Part shown: piece after piece, positions 44,380-53,397 of the stretch | How the letters are laid out: every line of letters starts with the position of its first letter | How positions within the stretch are numbered: position 1 is the stretch's first letter | Source: Methanocorpusculum vombati | GTDB taxonomy: Archaea > Halobacteriota > Methanomicrobia > Methanomicrobiales > Methanocorpusculaceae | DNA: 64,000 nt | Assembly (NCBI RefSeq): GCF_026891935.1 | Contig: NZ_JAPTGC010000002.1 | Coordinates: forward strand, 1-64,000 | Direction: 5' to 3' | The notes under the pieces: generated by a model | Databases searched by the model: none | Seen by the model: the letters and a program-made list of their open reading frames with translations, nothing else | Told to the model about the DNA's origin: nothing | Made by a program: the position numbers and the translations under genes

Positions 44380-45267
44380 ATGTACATTGGGATTGATCAC
44401 GGAACAACCTCCCTCCGGTTTGCCGCAGACAACGGAAAGCGGTTCAAGATGTCCCGTGAAGCAGCGAAAGAGTTCACCATCGACGATCTGCGCAAACTCG
44501 GCCCCGTCGAAGAAATCTCCGGAATCGCGCTCTGTTACTCGATGGGCGACAACTTTACGCAGATAACGCCGGTTGACAGACTGAAGAACCGCGGCATCAT
44601 TACCCGTGACGGTGCGGGCGAACACATCGGCGGAGGAACACGCGTCTTTGATGCGGTAAAAGACTCCGGCATTCCGGCGGTTGCAATCCCCGGGATTCAT
44701 CGGGGTTCGGACACGGATCCGCGGTTCAAGATTTACTCGCATCAGACCAGTCCGGAAAAACTCGGCATCGCCTATCTTGCAGCAGAAACACTCGGCGACA
44801 CCTTCATTGTCTCCGACATCAGTTCAAACACCGTCTCCCTTCTGGTGGCAAACGGAAAAGTTATCGGAGCGTTTGATGCATGCGTGTTTGCGCCCGGAAC
44901 ACGGCACGGCGCACTTGATGTGGATGCAATCAGAAAGGTTGACGCAGGAGAACTCACCGCAAACGAAGCCTTCACCACCGCAGGCGTGATGTATCATCTG
45001 GAAGAAAAATATCAGAATCCGGCCGTGGCCATGTGGGCCGCAATGGAGTGTGCATCCCTTGCACTGCTCGCACCCGCCGCACCTGTTGCTCTTGCCGGAA
45101 GTCTTGCCCCCGATCTTGCCGAGGAGATCTCCGCGCTTCTGCAAAAGCCGGTCATCGTCTATGATGAGTGGGCAGCGTCCGACGGTCTCGCCCGGATCGC
45201 CCGGGATGTCTTTTCCGGAGCAAAACAGATTCTCGGTATCCCTGTTTCTCCGGCACTCAGAAGATAA
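44380..45267 (+). CDS. Methanogenesis marker protein 12
   Basis: A 295-residue ASKHA-fold protein found essentially in methanogens. The N-terminus MYIGIDHGTTSLRFA is the phosphate-1 loop; IVSDISSNTVSLLVANGKV is the second loop, and GTRHGALDVDAIRKVDAG and ALAGSLAPDL are shared with the family. The role is unknown; sugar-kinase or activator-ATPase-like roles linked to methanogenesis enzymes have been suggested. Strong lineage marker for this window. Confidence 0.88.
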   Translation: MYIGIDHGTTSLRFAADNGKRFKMSREAAKEFTIDDLRKLGPVEEISGIALCYSMGDNFTQITPVDRLKNRGIITRDGAGEHIGGGTRVFDAVKDSGIPAVAIPGIHRGSDTDPRFKIYSHQTSPEKLGIAYLAAETLGDTFIVSDISSNTVSLLVANGKVIGAFDACVFAPGTRHGALDVDAIRKVDAGELTANEAFTTAGVMYHLEEKYQNPAVAMWAAMECASLALLAPAAPVALAGSLAPDLAEEISALLQKPVIVYDEWAASDGLARIARDVFSGAKQILGIPVSPALRR

Positions 45268-45445
45268 TGTTTCGCAAATCGTCGAACTTATTTTCGACCA
45301 AAAGAAAGATAAGCCGAATAGAACAACCAATCCCAAAAAACAGGATATTCAAACCTATTTTTAGAAAATACCTCCGAATTGACGGCATCGGCGGAAACAC
45401 TAAATTCATATTGATTAATCGTGATAAATTATACTGGTTATTCAC
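45268..45445 (+). promoter_or_regulatory. AT-rich upstream region of the por operon
   Basis: A 178-bp AT-rich gap. TAAATTATAC at about 45424-45433, close to the GTG of porC at 45446, could be a TATA-like element, which would make transcription nearly leaderless. No fold was recognised. Confidence 0.35.
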
Positions 45446-45991
45446 GTGAAAGAACTACGCATCCATGGGAGAGGCGGACAGGGATCCGTCACGGCTGCGG
45501 AACTCATTGCAACCGCAGCCTTTGCCGGCGGTGTGCACGCCCAGGCGTTTCCGGCATTTGGTGTCGAGCGCCGCGGTGCACCCGTTCAGGCATTCGTGCG
45601 GTTCAGCAACGAGAAGATCCGGCTGAGAAGCCAGGTCTACGAGCCGGATTATATTATTGTACAGGACAGCACCCTCATTCGCGACGTCAACGTATTCGCA
45701 GGAATGTCTGAGGGAGGAATTGCCATCATCAACACCGAAAAGAAAGGAGAGTACAACCTTCCCGCAGGTGTCAGACTGATCATCATTGATGCAACGCAGA
45801 TTGCCCTGGAAGAGATCGGCCTGCCCATCACCAATACCACGCTGATGGGAGCATTCGCCGCGGCAAGCGGTGAGATCACGCTGGATGCGCTGAAAGGCGC
45901 AATTGAGGAACGGTTCCCCGGAAAGCTTGCAGCGACCAACTTCGCCGCAGCAAAGCGGGCATACAATATGGTTTTGGAGGGAGCAGTCTAA
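45446..45991 (+). CDS. porC: Pyruvate:ferredoxin oxidoreductase, gamma subunit
   Basis: A 181-residue subunit with the POR domain signature ELRIHGRGGQGSVTAAELIA, FGVERRGAPVQAF and FAAASGEITLDAL. It forms the coenzyme-A-related part of the enzyme that reversibly joins acetyl-CoA and CO2 to pyruvate, the main carbon-assimilation step in methanogens. Start codon GTG, fixed by the family N-terminus. First of porC-D-A-B; stop and the next ATG overlap by one base. Confidence 0.94.
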   Translation: MKELRIHGRGGQGSVTAAELIATAAFAGGVHAQAFPAFGVERRGAPVQAFVRFSNEKIRLRSQVYEPDYIIVQDSTLIRDVNVFAGMSEGGIAIINTEKKGEYNLPAGVRLIIIDATQIALEEIGLPITNTTLMGAFAAASGEITLDALKGAIEERFPGKLAATNFAAAKRAYNMVLEGAV

Positions 45992-46257
45992 TGGCGCTTG
46001 GAATAGGATGCACAGCACGGCCCGGCCAGTCCAGAAACAACAAAACCGGATCCTGGCGGGTCTTCTACCCGGTTCTGGACAAGGAAAAATGTACCAAATG
46101 CGGAACCTGTCAGCTGATCTGTCCGGAAGGCTGCATCAACCAGATGCCGGACAAAAGCTATGAGATCGATCTTGACTTCTGCAAAGGGTGCGGCATGTGT
46201 GCGGCGGAATGTCCCGACAAAGCCAAGGCAATCACCATGCACAAGGAGGAAAAATAA
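45991..46257 (+). CDS. porD: Pyruvate:ferredoxin oxidoreductase, delta subunit
   Basis: An 88-residue ferredoxin-like subunit carrying two 4Fe-4S motifs, CTKCGTCQLICPEGC and CKGCGMCAAECPDKA. It relays electrons from the thiamine site to ferredoxin. Size and the double CxxCxxCxxxCP pattern are typical; it sits between gamma and alpha. Confidence 0.95.
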   Translation: MALGIGCTARPGQSRNNKTGSWRVFYPVLDKEKCTKCGTCQLICPEGCINQMPDKSYEIDLDFCKGCGMCAAECPDKAKAITMHKEEK

Positions 46258-47415
46258 ATGACACTTCAGATTATGGAAGGATCCATCGCCGTTGCAGAGA
46301 CTGTCCGGCTCTGCCGCCCGCAGGTGATATCCGCATATCCGATCACCCCGCAGACACATATCGTCGAAGGTCTTGCCTCCATCGTTGCGGATGGACGGCT
46401 TGACGCGGAGTATATCTGTGTGGAGTCCGAGTTCTCCGCGCTTTCCGCCTGTATCGGTGCGTCCGCCGCAGGAAGCCGTGTCTACTCTGCAACCACCTCG
46501 CAGGGCCTTGCCCTGATGGCCGAGGTTGTCTTCAACTCCGCAGGTATGCGGCTCCCGATTGTGATGGGCATTGCCAACCGTGCAATCTCCGCTCCCTTAT
46601 CCATCTGGAACGATCAGCAGGACTCCATTATGATGCGGGACTCCGGCTGGCTGCAGTTCTATGCAGAGGACAATCAGGAAGCAGTTGACCTTCATGTCCT
46701 CGCCTACAAAATCTGCGAGGATCACAACATTCTGCTTCCGGCATTCGTCTGTTTCGACGGATTCATTCTCTCACACGTGTTCGAGCCGGTCGATATCCCC
46801 TCACAGGAAGAGGTGGACGAGTTCCTCGGGCCCTTCACCCCGTACCAGAAACTCGACGTCAAGGATCCGATCTCATTCGGTATGTACGCAACGCCTGAAT
46901 ATTATCTGGAGTTCCGGTACGAACACGATCAGGCAGTCCACCGGGCAGCAGACGCGATGCGCAAGTACGGCAAAGCGTTTGGCGAGAAGTTCGGCCGCGA
47001 CTACTCCGAACTTGTCGAAGGGTACAAACTCGAAGATGCGGATGTTGCGATCGTTGCCATGGGTTCCATCTGCGGTACCACCAAGGATGCAATCGACGAG
47101 ATGCGTGCGGAAGGCAAGAAGGTCGGCCTCTTAAAGATTCGCTGCTTCCGTCCGTTCCCGGCAGAAGACATCGCAAAGGCACTCGCCCACGTCAACACCA
47201 TTGCTGTGCTGGACAAGAACGTCAGTCTCGGTGCAAAGGGTGCGGTCGCCATTGAGGTCAAGGAAGCCTGTTACGGTTCCGGTATTCCGGTCTATGACTA
47301 CATCCTCGGCCTTGGCGGACGCGACGTGCGCAAGAAGGATATCAAAAAGATTGTAGAACTTGCCGAGAAAGGTTCCGGCGATATGTTCTACGGACTGCGC
47401 GAGGAGTTGTTATAA
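46258..47415 (+). CDS. porA: Pyruvate:ferredoxin oxidoreductase, alpha subunit
   Basis: A 385-residue subunit. MEGSIAVAETVRLCRPQVIS opens the pyrimidine-binding-type domain, with AYPITPQTHIVE, SRVYSATTSQGLALM and PIVMGIANRAISAPLSIWND, then the core domain with RCFRPFPAEDIAK. Together with PorB it binds thiamine diphosphate and pyruvate. Starts directly after the porD stop. Confidence 0.95.
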   Translation: MTLQIMEGSIAVAETVRLCRPQVISAYPITPQTHIVEGLASIVADGRLDAEYICVESEFSALSACIGASAAGSRVYSATTSQGLALMAEVVFNSAGMRLPIVMGIANRAISAPLSIWNDQQDSIMMRDSGWLQFYAEDNQEAVDLHVLAYKICEDHNILLPAFVCFDGFILSHVFEPVDIPSQEEVDEFLGPFTPYQKLDVKDPISFGMYATPEYYLEFRYEHDQAVHRAADAMRKYGKAFGEKFGRDYSELVEGYKLEDADVAIVAMGSICGTTKDAIDEMRAEGKKVGLLKIRCFRPFPAEDIAKALAHVNTIAVLDKNVSLGAKGAVAIEVKEACYGSGIPVYDYILGLGGRDVRKKDIKKIVELAEKGSGDMFYGLREELL

Positions 47416-48306
47416 ATGGTAGATCGTACAATTGAAAACTTCGACTGCGGCCACCGCGCCTGCGGCGGCTGCGGGGCGTCATCTGCGGTCCGGATGATCC
47501 TGAAGGGAGCAGGAGAAAACACCATCGTCGTGAGTCCGACCGGATGTCTTGAGGTGTTCTCCACTCCGTATCCGGAGACCGCATGGAAAACGCCCTGGAT
47601 TCACTCGCTGTTCGAGAACGCATCGGCTGTTGCGTCCGGCATTGAGGCGTCCCTGAAAAAACAGGGACGGCTTGACAAGGAAAAGATTCTCGTCATCGGC
47701 GGAGACGGCGCGACTGTGGATATCGGTATGCTCTGCATCTCCGGAGCATTCGAGCGCGGTCATGACTTCACCTATGTCTGCTACGACAACGAAGCCTACA
47801 TGAATACCGGTATTCAGCGTTCCGGTGCAACCCCGTATGATGCGGACACCACCACGTCACCGTCCGGCGCATGTTCAACCGGTAACAACCGGCCCAAGAA
47901 GGATCTCCCGCAGATTCTCGTTGCCCACGGTTCCCCCTATGTGGCAACAGCCACGATGGCATACCCCATGGACCTGATGAGAAAAGTCGAGAAAGCTATG
48001 AACACACCCGGTCCCTGCTACATTCAGGTACACGCACCCTGCTGTACCGGATGGGGATTCGACGGCTCCAAGACGATGGAGATCGGCAGAATGGCGGTTG
48101 AGTGCGGTCTGTGGCCGTGCTACGAAATGGTTGACGGAAAACTGACATCCGTCAAGAAGGTCAAGCGTGTACCGGTCGATGAGTATCTCAAAGCCCAGAA
48201 ACGGTTCCGCCACCTGTTTAAACCGGCCCGAAACGATGCAGAGGTTGCAAAGATTCAGGCAATTGCCGATGCCAACGCCGCAAAGTACGGCATTGACATC
48301 GCATAA
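47416..48306 (+). CDS. porB: Pyruvate:ferredoxin oxidoreductase, beta subunit
   Basis: A 296-residue thiamine-diphosphate subunit. The N-terminal cysteines GHRACGGCGAS bind the proximal iron-sulfur cluster, VIGGDGATVDIGM and CYDNEAYMNTGIQRSGATP form the TPP/Mg motif, and HAPCCTGWGFD contributes the conserved late cysteine. Last gene of the por operon; T-rich sequence follows the stop. Confidence 0.95.
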   Translation: MVDRTIENFDCGHRACGGCGASSAVRMILKGAGENTIVVSPTGCLEVFSTPYPETAWKTPWIHSLFENASAVASGIEASLKKQGRLDKEKILVIGGDGATVDIGMLCISGAFERGHDFTYVCYDNEAYMNTGIQRSGATPYDADTTTSPSGACSTGNNRPKKDLPQILVAHGSPYVATATMAYPMDLMRKVEKAMNTPGPCYIQVHAPCCTGWGFDGSKTMEIGRMAVECGLWPCYEMVDGKLTSVKKVKRVPVDEYLKAQKRFRHLFKPARNDAEVAKIQAIADANAAKYGIDIA

Positions 48307-48357
48307 ATTCTTTTTTTTCCAAGCGCTCTTATCCGAAGAGATCCAATATAGACTGCA

Positions 48358-49005
48358 ATGACCTTTGCAGCAGACATACTTTCCCTGCTTTTCCATCCAA
48401 AGGAGTTCTTTGCAGATGCATCCCGCACGCAGTCCTTGAAACTGCCGCTGATCTATACCGCCGTATATGGAATCTTCGCCGCAGCTGTCGCCTACCAGGT
48501 ATCCGCAGCCTCCGCAGCGCTGATCGGCATGCCGGACGCCGCCGGAGTGCTTGGCGCGGTCGGCGCGGTAACCGGATTCATCATGGCCTTTCTCATATGG
48601 GTCATCGTCGCTGCATTCTTCTTTGTGTTCGTCAAGTTCATCACGCATACCACTGCCGGATTCAAACCCTTCCTTTCCGTTACCGGCTATGCCTCACTCC
48701 CGATTCTGATAGGAACAGTTCTCATGCTTCTTGCAGGTGCAGTATCTCCCGGAATATTTGACGGGTGGACGGGCTATCTGCTGAATATTGTGGTGCTGTT
48801 CTGGTGCATGCCGATCTGGATCTACGGATTTGCAGCCGCCGGCAACGTTCCGGTACGTGCTGTTTTCACGGCACTGCTGATTCCGATCATCATCATGGCC
48901 GCATACACCGCATATGAAACCTATACGACCATCGAATCACTGAAAACCCTGGCGGCAACGGGCGGCATGAACGGCATGCAGATATCAATGCAGCCGCCGC
49001 GCTAA
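48358..49005 (+). CDS. Yip1-domain membrane protein 1
   Basis: A 215-residue polytopic protein beginning with an amphipathic LSLLFHPKEFFADA segment, as in archaeal Yip1-family proteins, then five hydrophobic helices with TGYASLPILIGTVLMLLAG and a short hydrophilic end. Role unknown; related to membrane organisation proteins. It is followed by a second paralogue. Confidence 0.75.
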   Translation: MTFAADILSLLFHPKEFFADASRTQSLKLPLIYTAVYGIFAAAVAYQVSAASAALIGMPDAAGVLGAVGAVTGFIMAFLIWVIVAAFFFVFVKFITHTTAGFKPFLSVTGYASLPILIGTVLMLLAGAVSPGIFDGWTGYLLNIVVLFWCMPIWIYGFAAAGNVPVRAVFTALLIPIIIMAAYTAYETYTTIESLKTLAATGGMNGMQISMQPPR

Positions 49006-49079
49006 CCTTTTTTTTGTGTATCCCGGAAACTGCTCGCTACATTAATACGCAATGTAAAACAAACATTACAATTAGTAAT

Positions 49080-49724
49080 ATGGAGATTACTAATGCAACA
49101 AAAACACTGCTGTTTACCCAACAGCAGTTCTTCCGAAATGAGTCATTTCACGGACGGATCGCCCTTCCGGCTCTCCTTATCATACTCTATGCTGGGACTG
49201 CCGCAGTATTTACCGCCGGTGTGAATGTTTCAGGACTGGCAGGAAACTTCGTACTCAATCTCATTGCCTGGCCGCTTGTTGCGGCACTCTTTTATTTTTT
49301 CCTCAGAGTGATGGGGCATGTCGAATGCGGATATGTCCCCGTCCTTGCAGTAACCGGCTATGCCGCAGTACCGCTCCTGATCGGAACAGTCCTGACCGGA
49401 ATAATCAGCTCAACAGTCGGTGGATTTTCCGGAGTGCTGACAGCACTGATGAGTGCTGCCATTCTTCTCTGGTGTATCCCGATATGGGTGTACGGCATTG
49501 CCGCAGTAACAAACCTGCCGGTGAAATCCGTACTGGTTCTGTTGATCATCCCGGTACTGCTGATCTTCGCAGTTGAACTGTGGGGCACGTTTGCAGGCGG
49601 AACCTCTCCGGCATCCGGAATGCCCGGAAACGGAGGAGGAGGAGGAGTGTCAACGAGTATGACCCGGGGACCAGCCGGCGGAGGAATGGTGATGGGAACG
49701 GGCGGCGGAGGCGGCCCAAGATAA
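49080..49724 (+). CDS. Yip1-domain membrane protein 2 with glycine-rich tail
   Basis: A 214-residue paralogue of the preceding gene: FTQQQFFRNESFHG, then helices including VTGYAAVPLLIGTVLTGIIS that align with TGYASLPILIGTVLMLL. The last 35 residues are a Gly-rich, low-complexity tail (GNGGGGGVS and GTGGGGGPR), absent from paralogue 1. ATG 49080 opens the homologous part; the upstream frame has no similarity. Confidence 0.73.
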   Translation: MEITNATKTLLFTQQQFFRNESFHGRIALPALLIILYAGTAAVFTAGVNVSGLAGNFVLNLIAWPLVAALFYFFLRVMGHVECGYVPVLAVTGYAAVPLLIGTVLTGIISSTVGGFSGVLTALMSAAILLWCIPIWVYGIAAVTNLPVKSVLVLLIIPVLLIFAVELWGTFAGGTSPASGMPGNGGGGGVSTSMTRGPAGGGMVMGTGGGGGPR

Positions 49725-49744
49725 TTCTATTTTTCAAAAAAAGA

Positions 49745-50437
49745 TTAGAGATACTGATCTGCTTTTCGTCTCAGCCGCCAGTACCGGTATCCTACAGCAC
49801 AGAAGAGAACAAACCACAGACCCATACAGATCACGAAGTACTTCTCATAGCTTGCAGGATAAAACCGCATCTGGATATCGCGTTTGTCCGTCCAGACGAC
49901 AACCGTTTCATACTGCGTAGCATTCGGGACAATGCCCTGTTCCTGCAGCTGTGTCGTCTCCTCATCAATCAGATATGTTTTACCGTCATTGCTTACGGGA
50001 CCAAGAATCAGGTTGTTTGTATGAAAGCCTGCCGGAAGAAACACCGTGGTATTGAACGGTGAGAGATACTGCGCATACATCAGATACCCGTCAAGCGGTG
50101 CATCATAGACAAGCGTATAGTTTCCTTCCGGAAACGCTATCTGCATGGAATTCTTCTTCGTGGCGTTTACAATAGTCCCGTTCTCCGCAGTAAGTGTAAG
50201 GTTCGTTACTTTCAGTTCCGCTCCCTCCCCGATGAAACCGGGAGAGATCAGCATATAACCGCTCTGGTTTACCAGAGTGACCTCTGCGGAGAAGGATGCC
50301 CCGTTCTCCGCAATGTAATACGTCGCCGTGTTCGCGGATGCAGGGACAATCAGCAGTATGCCTATCAGCAGTACTGCAGTTACAGCACGGAGAGCAGTGC
50401 CTCGATGGTCGGGTCGATCTCGATTGGCGGAGCGCAT
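49745..50437 (-). CDS. Exported membrane-anchored protein, DUF5803-like
   Basis: A 230-residue protein with an N-terminal signal/anchor (ALRAVTAVLLIGILLIVPASA), an extracytoplasmic beta-rich domain (VNATKKNSMQIAFPEGNYTL, FLPAGFHTNNLILGPV) and a C-terminal membrane helix (FVICMGLWFVLFCAVGYRYW) with a basic RLRRKADQYL tail. The fold resembles haloarchaeal DUF5803; function is unknown. Its 5' end overlaps the thrC 3' end by about 58 bases, so a shorter start near the signal peptide is possible. Confidence 0.65.
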   Translation of the reverse strand: MRSANRDRPDHRGTALRAVTAVLLIGILLIVPASANTATYYIAENGASFSAEVTLVNQSGYMLISPGFIGEGAELKVTNLTLTAENGTIVNATKKNSMQIAFPEGNYTLVYDAPLDGYLMYAQYLSPFNTTVFLPAGFHTNNLILGPVSNDGKTYLIDEETTQLQEQGIVPNATQYETVVVWTDKRDIQMRFYPASYEKYFVICMGLWFVLFCAVGYRYWRLRRKADQYL

Positions 50438-51579
50438 TGCTTAATCACCGTTTCCGGATCCTTCAGGAGGTGGCCGGTAACCACACAAACAATCTTCTCT
50501 TTGGGATCCAGCATGCCCTGCTCGGCAAGTTTGCGGATACCGGCAACCGACGCGGCGGATGCCGGCTCAACACCGATACCCTCATAGCGGGCAAGATCGC
50601 GCTGCATGGCAAGAATCTCCTCATCGGTTACGGACTCTGCGCATCCCTTCGTCTCGCGGATTGCGCGAAGAGCCTTCTCTGCATTTACCGGTGCACCGAT
50701 ACGGATTGCGGATGCAACCGTCTCCGGGTTCTGCTCCACCACAACCTCCGGCAGGTTGCCTTTGATTGCGTTGACGACCGGCATCGCACCCTCTGCCTGA
50801 ATTGCCGTCATCATCGGCAGCGTGTCGATGTAGCCGACATCGCGCCACTCGCACAGACCCTTATAGACCGCAGAGATGTTTCCTGCGTTGCCGACCGGCA
50901 GAACAATTCTGTCCGGTACACAGCCAAGCTGATCAACCGCCTCAAACCCGATGGTCTTCTGACCCTCAAGCCGGTACGGGTTGATGGAGTTTAAGAGATA
51001 AATGCCGTGGGTAACGCAGAGCTCGTGCACCATCTCCAGAGCGCGGTCAAAGTTGCCGCGAATCGAGATGACCTTTGCCCCGTGCATCAGTGCCTGGGCA
51101 ACCTTACCAAGCGCAACGTGACCTGCCGGCAGCAGAACAACCGCCGGCATTCCGGCTTTTGCCGCATATACTGCCATTGAGGCGGAGGTGTTGCCGGTGG
51201 AAGCACAGGCAACAATATTCTTGCCGAGCTGTTTTGCCATCGAAACACCGAGCGTCATGCCGCGGTCCTTAAAGGAGCCGGACGGGTTCATACCCTCGTG
51301 CTTTGCATACAGATTCGGCAGTCCGAGTTCTTCACCGATCTTTTTCAGGTGGTAGAGAGGGGTTCCTCCCTCCTGAAGGGTAACCGGCTCAATTCTGACC
51401 GGCAGGAACTCCTTGTACCTCCAGACGGAGATAGGGCGTTTCTGGAGTTCTTCATGGCTGACGGTGATCTTATCGAGATCATATTTGACGGCCAGGAGAT
51501 GACCGCACTTTTCACAGTTGTATACAATTGCGTCCGGAGGATACTCCGCACCGCAGTGGACACAGACGAGACGATACAT
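50380..51579 (-). CDS. thrC: Threonine synthase
   Basis: A 399-residue PLP enzyme forming threonine from O-phosphohomoserine. The N-terminal zinc-ribbon (C6, C9, C22, C25 in VCVHCG and NCEKCG) is typical of archaeal enzymes, followed by EGGTPLYHL and PLP lysine K104 in NPSGSFKDRG. ACASTGNTSASMAVYAAKAG and the phosphate-binding PVGNAGNISAVY are conserved. It is followed by the DUF5803-like gene on the same strand. Confidence 0.95.
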   Translation of the reverse strand: MYRLVCVHCGAEYPPDAIVYNCEKCGHLLAVKYDLDKITVSHEELQKRPISVWRYKEFLPVRIEPVTLQEGGTPLYHLKKIGEELGLPNLYAKHEGMNPSGSFKDRGMTLGVSMAKQLGKNIVACASTGNTSASMAVYAAKAGMPAVVLLPAGHVALGKVAQALMHGAKVISIRGNFDRALEMVHELCVTHGIYLLNSINPYRLEGQKTIGFEAVDQLGCVPDRIVLPVGNAGNISAVYKGLCEWRDVGYIDTLPMMTAIQAEGAMPVVNAIKGNLPEVVVEQNPETVASAIRIGAPVNAEKALRAIRETKGCAESVTDEEILAMQRDLARYEGIGVEPASAASVAGIRKLAEQGMLDPKEKIVCVVTGHLLKDPETVIKQCAPPIEIDPTIEALLSVL

Positions 51580-51612
51580 GCTGTATGTATTTGGTGTTGA
51601 AACGTTAGAATG

Positions 51613-52371
51613 TTATTCCCAGACGACTTTTTTCGCCGGTACTCCGGAAATTTTCAGAAAGACGATCCAGAGAGCCGCAGGCACGAGAAATGCCGCCCAC
51701 TTCGCATACCCGGCAGGGATTTTTCCCATAAAAAATCCAAGAAACACCACTGCCGCAACAACCACAAGAACAACCGCAAACATCTTGGGCCTGATATCGG
51801 ATCCGTCTCCTACGACGGTTCCGCGAATGCGGCGAAACCGGAACGGATAGAGATAGTGAATGCCGGAGTTGTCGCAGGTATCTTCCAGGAGATGGAGGAA
51901 GCAGCCGAGCAGAAACGCGGCACCAAATATCCAGATGAGAACATGGTCCCGCAAAAATTCCAGAGGGGGGATGTACGAAAGCACATAGCAGAAGAGCCAC
52001 AGCCAGAGCGTCAGCAGCGCCGACATGCAGATGATGCCGATCGGCGAGTGCGGCAGTTCGCGGTGCCCCTGTTTCGGGAGAATTTTCTGACCGAAGATGC
52101 CGACAAAGATGATCGAGAGCGGTTTGTAACAGAAGAGGTAGAGGAAGTAGCCGATCACCGGGGTCAGGAAAAATCTCCTGCCTTTTGCGCCGGGAATTGC
52201 TGCGTGGAAGATCGCAGAGCCGCGGCCTTTGTCCACGTCCGGCGCAATCGATCCAAAGAAGATGCCGAGCAGAATCACAAGCGACCATGACCAGTGGATG
52301 AGCCCTGCAACAGGGGCGAGGATGACAAGACCGGTCAGGAGGCTGAGCAGTAGATGGGTTGAGCCTTTCAC
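51613..52371 (-). CDS. YdjM/DUF457-type membrane-bound metal-dependent hydrolase
   Basis: A 252-residue polytopic protein. The start STHLLLSLLTGLVIL with an early His, then FGSIAPDVDKGRGS, KQGHRELPHSP and HLLEDTCDNSGIHYLYPF provide the conserved His and Asp residues of the family (related to LexA-binding YdjM). It is probably a membrane-located metal hydrolase; substrate unknown. The GTG at 52371 matches the family N-terminus; an upstream extension to 52416 is unconserved. Confidence 0.75.
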   Translation of the reverse strand: MKGSTHLLLSLLTGLVILAPVAGLIHWSWSLVILLGIFFGSIAPDVDKGRGSAIFHAAIPGAKGRRFFLTPVIGYFLYLFCYKPLSIIFVGIFGQKILPKQGHRELPHSPIGIICMSALLTLWLWLFCYVLSYIPPLEFLRDHVLIWIFGAAFLLGCFLHLLEDTCDNSGIHYLYPFRFRRIRGTVVGDGSDIRPKMFAVVLVVVAAVVFLGFFMGKIPAGYAKWAAFLVPAALWIVFLKISGVPAKKVVWE

Positions 52372-52422
52372 GGATAAGTATTGGCGGGACCGGAAAAATA
52401 ATTTCTTGGTGAACAAAGTACG

Positions 52423-53281
52423 TCAGTACTTCTTCTCAAAAGGTTTACCAAGATAATGCCGAGGAGGATGCCCCGATATAAAGCACATCCCCATTCCAGT
52501 CCTGAAAGGATTGTATAACGCTTCAGAGGTTGCCGGAGTGTAAAAATTCTCTCCCACGAGATCAGAACGCACAAAAAAAGCATTGACCCCGGAAATATTA
52601 GTACCCACTAACTGATAATTTTTGGATTTCGCCAATGTTTCCAATGCTTTTAATGATGCACCATGCTGATCTGAACCATCCCATATATGATCAGGATCAT
52701 ACTGCATTATCCAAGAAAAATCCCCAGGAAATTTAGCATTATACTCAATAATGACAACACGCGGATTGAGTACGTGAATATTTTCAAAAACGTAATAATC
52801 ATTTCCATCTATATCTACAGAGAGCAGATCGATTTCACCAGTAATTCCCCCCTTAATGAAAAGATCGTTAATATTGTCTTTACTAATAAATTCATTGAGG
52901 ACGTTTAATTGCGACCCCCCCCCCAAGTATTGATTTGAATTCTTTCCTAATATACTCACAGGATGTTTTATCCCCTTCGATCCATAATCCTCTCCATCCC
53001 TGTAAGAGCAGATAATGAGTATTGTTTTCTAATCCGTCTCCCACACCAAATTCGACAAAAACCTTGTTTGTAGTTCCAATTCTTCTAAATATTTCCGCGA
53101 TGATTCCATCTTCATCATTTTGTGAATACACTTTATAACCAAATTTCTCAAGCCTCAAAGGATGGATATATGGTTCAGAACAAAGAAGTTCTCTCCGAAA
53201 TTTTTCAGACTCCAAATATTTCATAGATTGGGGCGTATTCCACAGAAATTCACGAAGACGAGCTAAGAATGATTTAATCAT
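52423..53281 (-). pseudogene. FkbM-type methyltransferase, frame broken at a G10 tract (possibly phase-variable)
   Basis: Two overlapping frames read as one FkbM-like protein. The first (from 53281) gives KVYSQNDEDGIIAEIFRRIG, FVEFGVGDGLENNTHYLLLQ and GLWIEGDKTSCEYI. It runs into a tract of ten G (10 C at 52915-52924) and stops after 129 residues. The second frame continues as SQLNVLNEFISKDN, IDLLSVDIDGNDYYVFENI and VVIIEYNAKFPG to 52423. With nine Gs the frames join as Leu-Gly-Gly-Gly-Ser and the whole would be 285 residues. The gene is AT-rich compared with its neighbours, suggesting transfer. It would methylate a glycan. A sequencing error in the homopolymer is the main alternative. Confidence 0.82.
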
Positions 53282-53397
53282 TATCTAATTAGAGGTTATA
53301 TTTGGAAATATAAGTATCGACATGAGATGAAAGCGTGAAAACATGCAAAACAAATAATACATAAGTGTTTTCAAAGAACACGTATTAAGTAAGTATC

